DNA of 64,000 nt from Gonocerus acuteangulatus (GCA_946811695.1 OX328126.1:87775785-87839784), one strand, 5' to 3'. Counted from the first letter of the stretch, positions 43,801-54,703 are shown. Numbers and translations are program-made. The notes: generated by a model from the letters alone, not told the origin.

Positions 43801-45952
43801 AAACTAACGTTAGTTTAGTTTACTAACGTTAGTTTTGCCCAACACTGAGTATAAGCAGGCTTCGTCGAGAAAGTTACCTTGATGTACAAAGAAAGGATAT
43901 TTACCTGGCATCCTGAGCACCATAGTTGATCCTTCCGTTGTGTCCTAGTCCGTCGTCATAGTAACTAGATCTGTCCCCAGACTCATCCTTCCTGTAGGAG
44001 TTGGAGAACCCGGAAGCTGTGTGTCCTTTGTTCCTTCCGCTCAGATCTCGATATCCTCCGCCCATCACAGAACCCCGTCCGTAATCGTAGCCGTCTGCAA
44101 TCATAGCAATGATGGTGAAATATTGATGAGTATGAATGGATTGAAGATGGCAATCAGGGGATAATGCTTAGGGTTCAGGGATCTTAATTTTAGTTATCAC
44201 TGACATTATTTATGAATAGCCTTGTTCATAAAACAGTTACAACTTGGACTTGGCTTACTTATACTCTGAAAAAATTAAGAATGACCTTCAGATGTGTAGC
44301 AAGAACTGCTACAAGTGGCAAAATAATGAAGTTAGGACTTAGTCTCCTGTAGCACTGAAAAGAGCCATTTTAGTAATAATCTTTACTGCCATTACAACAT
44401 AAAATATCAAAAATGGACATAATGCTCTTTAATTCTATGTTATAAATAGGGACCGGATTTTTAGGGTAAAATAAGCATCCAATTAGGTTTTTGCAACAGG
44501 TATAATTGGTATTTTTAGGTTTTTATTTAAAAATCCATTTTAGGTGCAGGAATGATACTACAAGTATCATATAAAAAACCGATCATTATCATGTTTAACA
44601 GAAAGAAAAGAGATAGGTGAAAACCTAGGAATCCGGTCCCTAGTTATAAATTGTAGCAATGACGGCGCAAAAGATAGGCAATACGCAAGGCTAATGTGCA
44701 TTGCGGGGAAGCTGACTAAGCTGTTTTAAGTATTTATCCAGCCGTCTGTTCAATTTGATATTTTGTAAATCCAAGAAATAAGTTTCCTTTAATGATAAAT
44801 ACCTACTTATTTTATACACACACACATTTATACACAAATAACTTTTAAAATCTGTTTCATAGTTACTTATAGAAACAGTTTAAATAAAAATGGTCACATT
44901 GTTATTGGATAGGTAATTGGAAGTATTGATCATAGTCAAACAAAACAAAAACCCTTACATGTTGTCTTTTACCTCTAATGAAAACGGGCATGATTTTATT
45001 TTTCACTGACTTATCTTTGTTATTTATGAGTTCAGGACAAAGTGCCCTGCACTATTATAAGGATCGAAAATCCACATTAAGAACATGTTGTTAAGTCAAT
45101 TTAATAAAAAAAAGACTTGGTTACCTTTTCCTCCGGGGTACGGATATATACTCGATAAATTTGATTTGGCGAGAATTTGCAACAAAAAGAAATCCAGCTC
45201 GTGTCATTAGGGAATAAGTCTTCCACCTTCCATGTTACTTAATGTCCAACACATGGGGAAATGTTTTAAGACGTATCATTCACCCACAACGTATAGATAA
45301 GACACACACATAAGCACATTTATCCTCATAAGCGTAAAAATTAAAATCAAATTTTTAACGAATATACATATTTTTATGAGAACTAAAACAAAATGTGCTA
45401 TTCGTTAGAATAATGTACATACCACTGGGGCATGAGGTAAACAAAAGGACTATTGACGGGGGTTGTTTATGGTAGTACCAGGTCGGCACAGGACCTTAGG
45501 GAGTATTGAAGAAATAAAGAGTCAGCCCGCAAAAAGTTAATACAATACTTACTTCCGAATCCCTTCCCTACGTCATAGGCATTCCTCTGTGCAAAGAGGT
45601 CGTCATAGAATCCTCCATTGTTGTTGAATCCGTTGTTAGCTCCTTGGTTGTAGTATCCTGCAAGAGCACCTTGATTGCCGAAGCCACCGAAACCTCCGAT
45701 GGCTAGTCTGGTCAGTATTTCCGGCCACATCTGCGGAGGTATTGGAATACCCCCGCCGAAAGTAGGGTAGAACCCTCCGCCTCCGTAGGAATGATGCTCG
45801 CTCGCATTCGCCTGAAATATACACAATTATTTAGATTTTGAAAAATAGAGTCATAGACTTACTTTTGGCAAAGTAGTAGGAATAAAATGCCGCAGAAAAA
45901 CTTGACAGCAAGAAGTGACGGACGAGGCGTGAACTTGATGAGACAGCAACAT
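40829..45952 (-). CDS. Secreted glycine-rich protein, copy C (4 coding exons; shortened, signal exon doubtful)
   Basis: Coding exons (minus): 45952-45863, 45811-45553, 44094-43905, 41099-40829; 269 aa if all are used. Exons 2-4 align with A and B: ANASEHHSYGGGG, QMWPEILTRLAIGGFGG, GANNGFNNNGGFYDDLF, SYRKDESGDRSSYYDD, RFRDQGGSLGRGGYHNTNL, ending TPPPM. Exon 2 is 259 nt against 490-508 nt because nearly all glycine repeats are gone. Exon 1 from ATG 45952 keeps phase 0, but the encoded MLLSHQVHASSVTSCCQVFL is a poor signal peptide, while the +1 frame of the same bases reads KFFCGILFLLLCQ, a good one. So the signal may have been lost by a one-base indel, or the true first exon lies elsewhere. Introns carry several transposons. 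Confidence 0.7.
41760..41945 (+). mobile_element. Family X-related fragment in copy C intron
   Basis: Shares 'gatcttaggcgccacaaaag' and 'gtatcctaagcgtaga' with 31255-31300. Ends against the 45-bp minisatellite. Confidence 0.5.
41952..42281. repeat. 45-bp minisatellite, 7 copies
   Basis: Seven virtually identical 45-bp units (AAATTACAGTGATATCCACA + CTGGTTTAGGAAGTGCCCCT + CTCGT). 45 is divisible by three, so the minus strand translates as a 15-residue repeat (LREGHFLNQCGYHCN). There is no independent evidence for a protein. Near-zero divergence means recent expansion or active homogenisation. Confidence 0.95.
42556..42935. mobile_element. Palindromic Penelope-terminal unit with hammerhead-like motif
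   Basis: The outer ~75 bp on each side are inverted copies (GTCGGGGTTCGGTCAC ... GTGACCGAACCCCGAC, and 'aaaatggttttattgtgccg' with its complement). The minus strand around 42657-42620 reads GCC-CTGATGGA-GGCTTG-AAGTA-CAAGCC-GAAACGTC-GGC: core CUGAUGnA, a 6-bp helix II, GAAA, palindromic ACGU as a very short helix III, cleavage-type GUC and GCC/GGC helix I. Between the inverted ends lie four tandem ~55-bp copies containing the helix II segment. Hammerhead motifs of this type are known from Penelope-like retroelements. Confidence 0.7.
43285..43847. mobile_element. hAT-like MITE with 8-bp target duplication (ACTAAA-rich)
   Basis: Termini CAATGTTGGGCAAAACTAA and (complement of right end) CAGTGTTGGGCAAAACTAA; flanking direct repeats AGTATAAG at 43277-43284 and 43848-43855. 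The interior is mostly variations of AACTAAAACTAAA on the left and TTTAGTTTAGTT on the right, so the whole 563 bp can fold back. No ORF. Lies near the exon 3 donor side of copy C. Confidence 0.88.
44447..44642. mobile_element. hAT-like MITE, 196 bp, with 8-bp target duplication
   Basis: Termini TAGGGACCGGATT; flanking GTTATAAA at 44439-44446 and 44643-44650. Short inner inverted repeats (TAGGTTTT). Lies in intron 2 of gene copy C. Known hAT elements give 8-bp duplications. Confidence 0.85.
44864..45140 (+). repeat. Dispersed repeat D, copy 1
   Basis: Shares about 280 bp with 54319-54610 in the same orientation ('ttacttatagaaacagttta', 'aatgaaaacgggcatgattt', 'gatcgaaaatccacattaag'). Non-coding; identity unknown. 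Confidence 0.75.
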
Positions 45953-46197
45953 GGTCTAGGCTCTAGAGGCAGGCCTGAACACTGTTTAAAGTAGAGGAGA
46001 TGGTGACATTAAATCAATTAAAACACAATTAACAATGAAAGCAAAGTTATATTTAAAATTAAAAATGTCTATTCGTAAATGTTTTCACACTAACGAGATT
46101 CTTATTCAGTTGAAGAAAAGTATAAATTAACCTCCTTATAACCCCAACTCGGGAAACCCACGCTGGAAATATTATTTGAGTACGATGCCCAATAGGC

Positions 46198-46513
46198 AAT
46201 AATAACGCATGAATTACACTGGCCCCCATTGGCGTATATAAGGGGGGGGGGGTGAGGGTCTGCTTCCCCCCCCCCCGAAATTATGATTTGATCGGTAAAA
46301 ATTTCATAAAACCCTTAAAAATAAATTAAATAAGATCATTTAGTTCATAAAACATATTCTATTTTGTGTGTAATAGCGTTAAAGTTGGCTAAAACTCTTC
46401 CAAGATCTAAATTGTTAGTATTCCATACACGGGAAATGGTCTCAGCCCCCCCCCCCCCCGAAATTTTCCCAGCCCCCTCCGAAATTATTTTCTATATAGG
46501 CCCATGCTGGCCC
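46198..46513. mobile_element. MITE-like inverted repeat with G/C homopolymers
   Basis: The left end GGCCCCCATTGGCGTATATA mirrors the right end (complement GGGGCCAGCATGGGCCTATA). Inside are G10 and C12-C15 runs next to 'gaaattat'. No clear target duplication found. Confidence 0.5.
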
Positions 46514-46554
46514 CTAGCCATTCCCTCAGGATTCCACATGGAACATACTGTTCC

Positions 46555-47290
46555 GTTTATTTGGTGGTTAGAACTTCGATGGCGTAGCACATGGAATTCA
46601 CAGGTTCCTGGCCGTTCACTCAGCTTCAGCAATGTCGGGGGTCGTGTCTACATGGGTGTGCAGATCACATGAAACATACTGGTCTTTTTATTCGGTGGTT
46701 TGAACTTGGATGCCAATACCACATGGATAACGCTAGTGACTGGGCAATCCATCAGGTTGAGCAATATCGGGTGTCGTGAGTACTTGTACGGTAATACCCC
46801 AAGGAAGAAACCGGCCCCCGTGTTAGGTGGTTAGAACTGCGGTTCCTCCATTTAGTGGCTAGAACTCGGATAGCAATACCACAAGGACTACGCTAGTTTC
46901 TGGCCAATCCATCAGGTTGAGCAGCGTCGGGTCTCTTGAGAACTTGTAAGGCATTACTGCATCGAATACATGGTTCGCTTAATTCGGTGGTTAGAACTCC
47001 GGTTCATGCATTTAGTGGTTAGAACTTGGATGGCGTACCGCATGGAGTTTGCAGGTTTCTGACCAATCCCTCAGGTTGAGCAATGTCGGGTGTCGTGATT
47101 ACTTGTATTGCAATACCACATGGCATACGGCAATTCAACATGGAATGCACAGGTTTTTGGCCAATCCATCAGATTAAGTAATGTCAGGAGTCGTTGACAC
47201 TTGCATGGCAATTCTATATGGAATACACCGGTTCTAGGCCAATCCAATGTCAGTTGGGCTTGCTAGTTGGATGTTCCAGGAAAAACATGT
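46555..47290 (+). repeat. Degenerate tandem array of 5S rRNA-like units
   Basis: Five to six times the order [GGTT-x-TGGCCAATCCATCAGGTT][GAGCAATGTCGGGTGTCGTG][ACTTGxATGGCAATACCACATGG] appears. It parallels the 5S rRNA internal control region (GGTTxxCGxxCGATCAC..AAGTTAAGC, AGCGTCGGGC, TTAGTACTTGGATGGGTGACC..GGGAATACC). Anchor GTCGGG(T/G) sites near 46635, 46766, 46928 and 47086 give spacings of about 130-165 bp. Strong divergence means non-functional copies. Open frames at 46364-47433 are incidental. Confidence 0.5.
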
Positions 47291-48136
47291 GTTTGGTTGG
47301 GATTTCACATGAGTGCCAACACATAGAAGGTGGACAACAACCAAAAATTATTCTTTTGTTATATTTTTTTGTACTTGAATTTAAAATTATGTTAGAGATT
47401 TCAATAATTACTACATACATGTTTTTGCGCTAATGATACTAAAACTAAGGAATGGTTCCAAATTATCAGTTTTAAAGGGTTAACAACGAGTAGGCATTTT
47501 ACATCAAAGGTAAATATTAAATCTAAACAATCAGATGTGCCCATTTTTCGTCGTTAGAAATATTAGGTACTATATAAACATAATTTTATATATATACAGA
47601 GTGTCCCAGTATATGTGTCCACCCCCTTTTCCTCCTAGAGTTGTTGGAATTTTGATATGTAACATTCTCCAGTTTTTCTCCAGCGCATCTAACTCTTGAT
47701 TTTCCAATGGCAGCAGGTATTTTTTATGACAAATTCTGATAGAAAATTTAATTTTAAGACTAATTTATTCCGAGACATCTTTTGATCCGACGCACCGTTT
47801 GCGCGTAAAACGCAAAAAACTGAAACATATCGCCCTTTTGTAGACAAATTCCTATTTATCACTGAAACCAAGCCTTGTACGTAAAAACACCTCGATACAA
47901 ACGTTGTAGCCTATTAATTTTCCTTTCAGATGATACCAAGATCAAAGTTGTAGGTTTAATATTTAACGGGATATTACGAATGAAAAATATACCTTAAAAG
48001 TTTTTAAAAATAACAAATCAGAAAATCGATATGAATAGGAAAAAGTAGCTGTCATAAACACTAAAAATACAGAACAGAATAAATTTCTTTTTGCATGAGG
48101 TAAATGAAAAACGTCCTGTTCCTTCACAAAAGTTTA

Positions 48137-48190
48137 TTTTTCTACGCTAGCGCTTTCGGCAGCTCCTCCAACCATCCTCAGAGCTGTGAC
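48137..48190 (-). other. Hammerhead-like motif 3' of the Penelope ORF
   Basis: The minus strand reads CTGAGGAT-GGTTG-GAGGAG-CTGCC-GAAAGCGCTA: core CUGANGA, a weak helix II (GGUUG/CUGCC), GAAA, palindromic AGCGCU as a 3-bp helix III and a CUA cleavage-type triplet. Position and layout fit the hammerhead motifs known at Penelope ends. Helix I is not well paired, so activity is doubtful. Confidence 0.5.
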
Positions 48191-48404
48191 AAAATTAATA
48201 CAATAAAACAGTTTTTGTTGCATAATGGTAATCTTCTTAATATTAAAATCCTAAACCTACACGTAAAATAATAAATAAATAATCACAATAATTTTGGTTC
48301 GTCAACACAAACATTAAAAACAATACAATGCAAACAAAAACAAAAACAAAACAAAAGTCATAAGTGATAAAATGAAAAGACTAAAGTTGAGGAGAGAGAC
48401 CCAC

Positions 48405-49577
48405 CTATAATGAGTTCAGCTTCACTGCTGAGGGCTGACTGAAGGGAAGCAGGGAGAGAGCCTGCACAGAGACATGACTCAACATATCAGTTTGATACGT
48501 GTCTGTCCTTTTATTTAAATTACAGGAGCTCAGGATCTTATCTATACGTATCTCTATACTTTCTAGGACGTTCATCTGTGCAGACTTCTTCCGGCAATGT
48601 AAAATATATAGTGAATGGTCAGCCTCGCTGTGTCCCGCTGCGAGACAGTGTTGACGAAATTCTGAATCCGACCTGGTTTTATGTTCTCTAGCTCTTATTT
48701 TGAGTTTCCTACCAGTTTGCCCTACGTACGATCCAGAACAGAGGCCACATACGATTTTATAGACACCACTCTTATTCCCCGTGTCTATCTTATCCTTGAC
48801 GTCACAGAGAGCATTAGCCAATGAGGGAGCATTTTTAAAGGCCACCTTAACATTCGCTTTACTTAAAATGGAGGCTACTTTTTCCGAGACTTGGCCTAAG
48901 TATGGTAAGGTGAACCATCTAACCTCAGATACGTCGGGTTTCAGAAAATTGGGAAAAGCTGTCTTAAGGGCACGTTTTTCTTTTCTTCTCCTGTAAATAC
49001 CATCAATCATGAGAGCATCATATCCGTTCTTCTCCGCAACATGCTTTATATGGAGAAGCTCACGGTGATGATTACCCTCCGACATAGGTACTGACAGGAG
49101 TCGATCAATATAATAAATAAAAGGCAACATTTTTACTCTCGGGTGTTGAAAAGAACTCCTATCTATAGCTGTATCGGTGGTAGTAGACTTTCGAAAAATC
49201 GAAAATTCCAAACCACCCCCCTCTTTTTTATGGATCGTCAAATCTAAATAATTTAATGAACCCCCCTCTTCTATTTCTTTAGTAAATTTTATATTCTTGT
49301 GCATCCTGTTGAGGAGTTTGTGAAAAGACTCCAAACGTCTCATTGGACCCTGAAAAATGCACAGACAATCGTCCACATACCTAATCCAACAACGGATATG
49401 TTTTCTAAGTGGATTTAAATTATTCATAACATACCTATTTTCTAAACAGTCCATAAAAATATCCGCTGCCAGTGGGCTTATAGGAGATCCCATTACTAAT
49501 CCGTGGGTGGATTTGTAGCAATCACCATTAAACAGAAAATAATTTTGTTCTAATAATTTTTTTTTTTCTTTTTGCAT
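48405..49577 (-). pseudogene. Penelope-like element: RT C-terminal half plus GIY-YIG endonuclease (5'-truncated)
   Basis: The 390-aa frame begins within the RT: HGLVMGSPISPLAADIFMD (residues 25-43), then the catalytic YVDD (67-70), the thumb (SSFQHPRVKM instead of the more common HHPxxK), RWFTLPYLGQVSEKVASIL and a C-terminal GIY-YIG nuclease: GVYKIVCGLC (271-280), SYVGQTGRKL (283-292), R297 and H299. The RT fingers and first catalytic aspartate are missing (about half of a usual Penelope ORF), so it cannot work on its own even though the remaining frame is open. It lies inside a fold-back element and is followed by a hammerhead-like motif. Confidence 0.88.
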
Positions 49578-50080
49578 ATGAAATTATTATATCATAAAAT
49601 TTAAAAAAAAAAAATTGCCTTTGTTTTCATTCATAATGTCCCGTTAAATATTCAATCTACAACTTTGATCTTGGTATCTTCTGAAAGGAAAATTAATAGG
49701 CTACAACGTTTGTATCGAAGTGTTTTAACGTACAAGTCTTGATTTCAGTTATAAATAGGAATTTGTCTACAAAAGGGCGTTATGTTTGTTTTTTGTGTTT
49801 TACGCGCAAAAAACTGAATCGGTGTGTCTGATCAAAAGATGTCTCCGAATAAATTAGTCTTAAAATTAAATTTTCTATCAGAATTCGTCATAAAAAAAAT
49901 ACCTGCCGCCATTGGAAAATCAAGAGTTAGATGCGCTGGAAAAAAAACTGGAGAATGTTACAAAGTCAACTAAACCTTCAAAAGAAACCTCATGCAACAT
50001 AACTATGGCCTACCAAGTTTCATATGAAAATTTCAACAACTCTAGGAGGAAAAGGGGGTGGACACATATACTGGGACACC

Positions 50081-50084
<4 letters not shown>

Positions 50085-50123
<39 letters not shown>
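50085..50123. repeat. (TA)n microsatellite
   Basis: TA run bordering the fold-back element's right end. Confidence 0.95.
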
Positions 50124-50124
<1 letters not shown>

Positions 50125-50317
50125 CATTATATTCTTACCGTGTCAAGAGTAAGATTGAGATAGATGGCTGATAAGACGAGGCCTAAATGGGACAGAGCGG
50201 AGCTTCGGTTGGCAGACCTGCTGTGTCCCATGGCGACCGTTGGCAGGCTTCCTCGGCTGAAGTGGGTCTCCACCTCAAAACAAATAATAAATAAATAAAA
50301 AAATATAAACATATATT

Positions 50318-50510
50318 ATATATCTACTATATATTTGTCAAATACCACTCTCTCAGTCACTGACCTATCATCGCCCAGCCCAAACTACTTGACAGAAAAT
50401 TTTGAAATTTTGCATTGACACTCCCCTTAGAACGTAAACACTCGATAAGAAAGGGTTTTTTGATATTCGAAATTTAAGTATTTTTAGAGGGGTTTGAATT
50501 TTTATTTGGT
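50318..50510 (-). mobile_element. Family W repeat, 3' part
   Basis: Complement of 53995-54186: CAAATACCACTCTCTCAGTC, CACTGACCTATCATCGCC, then 'aaacactcgataagaaaggg'. Fragment of the element seen in full at 53366. Confidence 0.7.
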
Positions 50511-50544
50511 TAGAGAGCTGATTTATTTTTTATTCAATGAATAA

Positions 50545-51075
50545 CAGGGTTGGCTCATTATTCAATAAATTTTTGTTGAATAAGAATTTATTAATTTATT
50601 CAGTTGTTCATTGACTGATATTTGTTATTTAATGAATAATTTTGTCATTCTTCATTCACTATTTTTATTAATTTAAAATAATGTAGTTCATTGAACAACA
50701 TTCTTTAAGTTCAGTAAATAATATCACCTGAATAAATAAATTTCATTAAAAGTAAGAAAAAGTTTAATGAACTCATTTTTATTAGAAAAGATTGTTACAA
50801 TAAATACTTGTATTTAAAGAAACAGTCAAATAACCCAATTTCATACAAAAAATTGTTTCATTGAATAAATTATTTTTATTCAATAAAAATTTTGATTCAA
50901 TAAATCATTGATGAATGATCATTGATAAATCATTGATGATGATCATTGAATAATGAATAAAAAAAATACGTTATTCATTGAATTGACTGAATAATGAATA
51001 AAAAAGTATTCATTATTCAGAATGAGAGAACAGATTTATTCATTATTCTGAATTATTTTGGCCCAACAATGGATC
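50545..51075. repeat. Low-complexity ATTCAATAA-type fold-back
   Basis: Filled with TTATTCATTGAATAA-like palindromes. Ends CAGGGTTGGCTCATTATTCA and (complement) CATTGTTGGGCCAAAATAAT resemble hAT-type termini, but no 8-bp target duplication is visible. Confidence 0.5.
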
Positions 51076-51544
51076 CGGCCACCTGATTTTGCGTGGTTCC
51101 TCCCTCCCCCATAGGGAAATTTCAATGTTCAGGAATATACCTCAGAGTGAAGCCTAGACTCTTATAAATAGAGAAAATGATTCAAGTCGGTATACGTATA
51201 TAAAATACTGTAAATAATTAAGAATAAATAAAAAGAAGAAAGAAGAATAAATAGTGAAAAAAAAAGAAGAGGAATAGAGTTTTACATGCACATTTTGTTA
51301 GGTTAAGTATGAGAATGTAAGGAAGAGGAAATAAAAACTACAAATACAATCATGAATATGAATCATACATAAATAAATAGATTATAGGGCGTAATAACCT
51401 TGCAGTTACTCACCCAAATAAATTGACTCAAGTCCCATTGACTGCTGAAGACGTTAGGGTACTGACTGTACCCTAACGTCTAGAGAGGTGAGTGAGTATG
51501 TTAATGTTACTACCTACCTTGAATTGTGTAACTAGATACTGGTG

Positions 51545-51660
51545 TTAAAGTAACAGCTCCTAGATATGACTGTGGTGTTCCTCGGGGGTTCCACTCCTTT
51601 AGTATCCTCTATCCCCACTTCTGCTTCGTCTCTCCGCTCCTCCCCTTTCATATCGATGGG
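51545..51660 (+). pseudogene. LINE RT-turn relic
   Basis: TGTGGTGTTCCTCGGGGGTT reads CGVPRG, like the RT block in repeat family L (15490), followed by a decayed sequence. Too short to classify. Confidence 0.4.
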
Positions 51661-51744
51661 TAATAATCTTATTGAAGGAGAAGAGGCAGAAAAACTCTCT
51701 AAGCTCTTTATTAATAATTTACAATCTTTGCTGTTATGTAGAAC

Positions 51745-52460
51745 AAGTAAAGGTAAAACTGAAGGAGAGCGTCCTCAGCACCGATTTTTTTTTCAAATTT
51801 TGCACCATAACGTATTTTGATGCACTAAACACGAATCCGTTAAAAAAAAAGTTGCTCTCAACTAGGAAAGAAGTAATTAAGCACTAAAGTTCACTGCTAT
51901 TGAGGTTGAAGTGGGCGTAAACAGGTTATTTGCAAACATGCGCATGCGCTGACATCTAACATTGGAAATCAAAGAACTCTCATTTGAAATGTTGATAAAC
52001 CATTTTTTAACCTCCATGACATCGAATTCTATCCATAACAGCGAGTTGGATTGACTAGAGTTTTGATATCTTCTTGAGCGAGCGGAAACTCATAGCACGT
52101 CTGATCAAAAGTCGTCCTAGACTTTCTTCTTAATATGCATGTTTATTAATAAGCTTTTTACGCAAACTTTTATAATCTCCATAACAGTGAACTTTAGTGG
52201 TTTATAACTTGTTTCCTAGTTGAGAGCAACTTTTTTTTAAAAGGATTCGTGTTTAGTGCATCAAAATACGTTATTGTGCAAAATCTGAAAAACAATCGGT
52301 GCTGAGGACACTCTCCTTCAGTTTTACCAAGTTCTTTCCTAGTTGGGAACAACTTTTTTTTAACGGATTCGTGTTTAGTGCATCACAATACGTTATAGTG
52401 CAAAATTTGAAAAAAAAAAAAATCGGTGCTGATCGGTGCTCTCCTTCAGTTTTACCCAGT
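51745..52460. mobile_element. Fold-back element, sibling of 6557-7277, right arm duplicated
   Basis: The left arm (GGTAAAACTGAAGGAGAGCG, CATAACGTATTTTGATGCAC, 'agcactaaagttcactgcta') recurs inverted twice at the right (52190-52330 and 52320-52460), so the right end was tandemly duplicated. The open frames here are repeats of arm sequence. Confidence 0.8.
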
Positions 52461-52464
52461 ATTT

Positions 52465-53200
52465 ATTTGCTTTGGCTTGAGTATAACATTAAATACTTGC
52501 AAAAACTAACATAATATAGGGTGGCCTATAATTTTGTCAGGGGGTGTATTATGTAAACGGTAGAGATATCCTGGTCACTAAATCCTGGCTTACTAAATCT
52601 TATACACAAACCCATGTAAAGCAAATTTCTACAGGGCAATCTCCATTGAGTATGTTTTTTACTGTTTTTGTAATTGCTTTTACAGTAACATAGGGTTTTC
52701 AACATTAACAGAGAGAAAAAATAAGAATGAATTCCATGCTTGTGATATACTATTCCTTACTTACACATCAAAAGTCAATAACCTAGTGGATTAAGAATTT
52801 ACGCCAACTTCTACCTGTACATTGAGGTAATTTTAGCGGCAAAAATCTACATTTGCCTGGATACATCAATAGAGAACAGATGTAAAGTTGTTTCTAGTAA
52901 AATTCGCTATCTCAACATTGTAAGTTAAGGGAAAAAATAGGAAAACAGTTAGAAAAGATAGGATCTTTTGTCTATATATCAAAAATAAGCATTATATTGG
53001 TACCACCTTAAGATGATGCAGGTCCTAAGAGCCAACCTTTTTTGTCTGAGTAATTGGAGTAACCAAATCTCTGTAAATTCCAGGTACATAATAGAGATAA
53101 ATGAATTTAAAAACATACTTATAAATAAATGAATTAAAAAGAAATAGACAAAGAATAAATTTTACTTTGTCGTAAATGTATTATAATCGCAGGACACAAG
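52465..53200. other. No gene recognised
   Basis: AT-rich, no coherent open frame or repeat end; 5' flank of the tRNA gene. Confidence 0.5.
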
Positions 53201-53205
53201 CAACC

Positions 53206-53278
53206 GCCTCGGTAGCGCAGTAGGCAGCGCGTAAGTCTCATAATCTTAAGGTCGTGAGTTCGATCCTCACCCGGGGCA
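53206..53278 (+). tRNA. tRNA-Met (elongator, anticodon CAT)
   Basis: Acceptor GCCTCGG pairs with CCGGGGC (one G-T), discriminator A. The D stem GCGC/GCGC encloses AGTAGGCA. The anticodon arm TAAGT-CTCATAA-TCTTA carries CAT and the T-T pair typical of animal elongator Met tRNA. T arm GTGAG-TTCGATC-CTCAC. No intron. Five bases after the end a T6 run (TTTTTT at 53283) can stop Pol III. All helices are intact and no SINE tail follows, so this looks like a working gene. Confidence 0.95.
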
Positions 53279-53365
53279 ATAATTTTTTATTTCATTTACA
53301 TAATTGACACGTAATAAAAAAAAACCCAAATATTTGCATAAAATACTGTTGTTTTTTTTTATATA

Positions 53366-54186
53366 ATACTAGCTGAATGCCCGTGCTTCGTCACGGCAGA
53401 TTAGTAGTTTTTTTATTGCGTTAAATAATGCTTCATCAAAATTAACGCTACTACATAATTTTTGTAATTTATTATAGCATTGTTCCCGTCATTTATAAGT
53501 TATTCATCAATTAATAAGTAATCAAAGTATAATGTTTCTTTGAACTGGGGCGTTCCGGACCAGTGTCAACAAACAGATAACAGTTAAAATTCGTTGTCAA
53601 TAATAAATGTATATAAATGTAAAAATTTATGTTTCTCTGATGTTATTTGGAAGCACCCATTATATTTGCGAGCATTGCCAAGAAGTGTTCTGACTGGGGA
53701 TGCTGATGGGTGAGGAGGCTGTGCAAGGGTTCGGGATATTATTACCTCGGATGGACAATCACCAGGAAAACTCTATGGGGGACAAGTTGAAATGAACCTC
53801 AATTAAAATGGTGATTTTGTCCCTCATAGCGTAAAATCTATGAGGGACAGTTTATTTCTAGTAATTCAAGGACTGCCATCATAGTCGATATTAACCTCAA
53901 TTAAAAGTAATACTATGAAATAGATAGTGGACGGTAACAGCTGGTCTGTTATCGTCCTAGCAGCGCATGCTGCCTAGGCGAGCATGCTCTCTTTAAAACT
54001 AAAAATTCAAACCCCTCTAAAAAATACTTAAAAATTTGAAGATCAGAAATTCCTTTCTTAGCAAGTGTTTACTTGCTAAATAGAGTGTCCATGTAAAATT
54101 TCAAATTTTTCTGTCAAGTGGTTGGGCTAGGCGATGATAGGTCAGTGAGTGAGTGAGTGAGTGAGTGGTATTATATATAGTAGATT
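53366..54186 (+). mobile_element. Family W non-autonomous element
   Basis: Starts TACTAGCTGAATGCCCGTGC (a common insect dispersed-repeat start) and ends GAGTGAGTGGTATTATATATAGTAGAT. Internal GTGAG repeats near 54148. The inverted 3' part is also found at 50318-50510. No ORF. Confidence 0.65.
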
Positions 54187-54318
54187 TACTACTTATGTTT
54201 TGCATGCATAGAGAAGGCATATCTGTACCCCGGATAAAGGACACTTTGTCACATATTTGTAATTGTACAGGAAATGCAATTTTCCATAACTTTGAACTAT
54301 TAAAATTTGTTTCTGTGT

Positions 54319-54610
54319 TACTTATAGAAACAGTTTAAAGACAATTGTTCATATTGTTATTGACATCGATAGGTAATTGGAATTATTGATCCTAGTCAAA
54401 CAAAAACAAGTCCTCCACAAGGTGTATTTTCCCTTTAATGAAAACAGACATGATTTTATTTTTCACTGTCTTATCTTCGATATTTATGGGAACAGGACAT
54501 AGTGCCCTAAACCATTATATGGATCCGAAAATCCACATTAAGTACATGGTGCTAAGCCAATTTAATAAAAATATGGACATGATGTCCTTTACCACTGGGG
54601 TACAGATATA
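54319..54610 (+). repeat. Dispersed repeat D, copy 2
   Basis: See 44864-45140; about 290 bp of direct-orientation similarity. Confidence 0.75.
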
Positions 54611-54703
54611 ATTGTTTCATAAGAAATATTAAAAAAAAATCCATTTCCTAGGAACTGCATATGCTGTCCACACCCTCAGCAAGGCAGCGATTACAGTAAG
54701 CCT

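Larger units (their letters stand above)
47598..50081. mobile_element. Large fold-back DNA element (~400-470-bp inverted arms) split by Penelope element
   Basis: The left arm (47598-about 47998) and right arm (about 49612-50081) are inverted copies with scattered differences. Ends read CAGAGTGTCCCAGTATATGT and, inverted, CAGGGTGTCCCAGTATATGT, each bordered by TA repeats, consistent with a TA target. Without the inner insertion the arms would nearly touch. No transposase frame remains. Confidence 0.8.

Noticed and set aside
45467..45826. 119-codon frame continuing past copy C exon 2
   Set aside because: The frame extends into intron beyond a canonical donor (GGA|GTAAG) shared with copies A and B.
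50545..51075. Called first as a hAT element
   Set aside because: Termini are suggestive, but no 8-bp target duplication could be found, so it is left as a low-complexity repeat.
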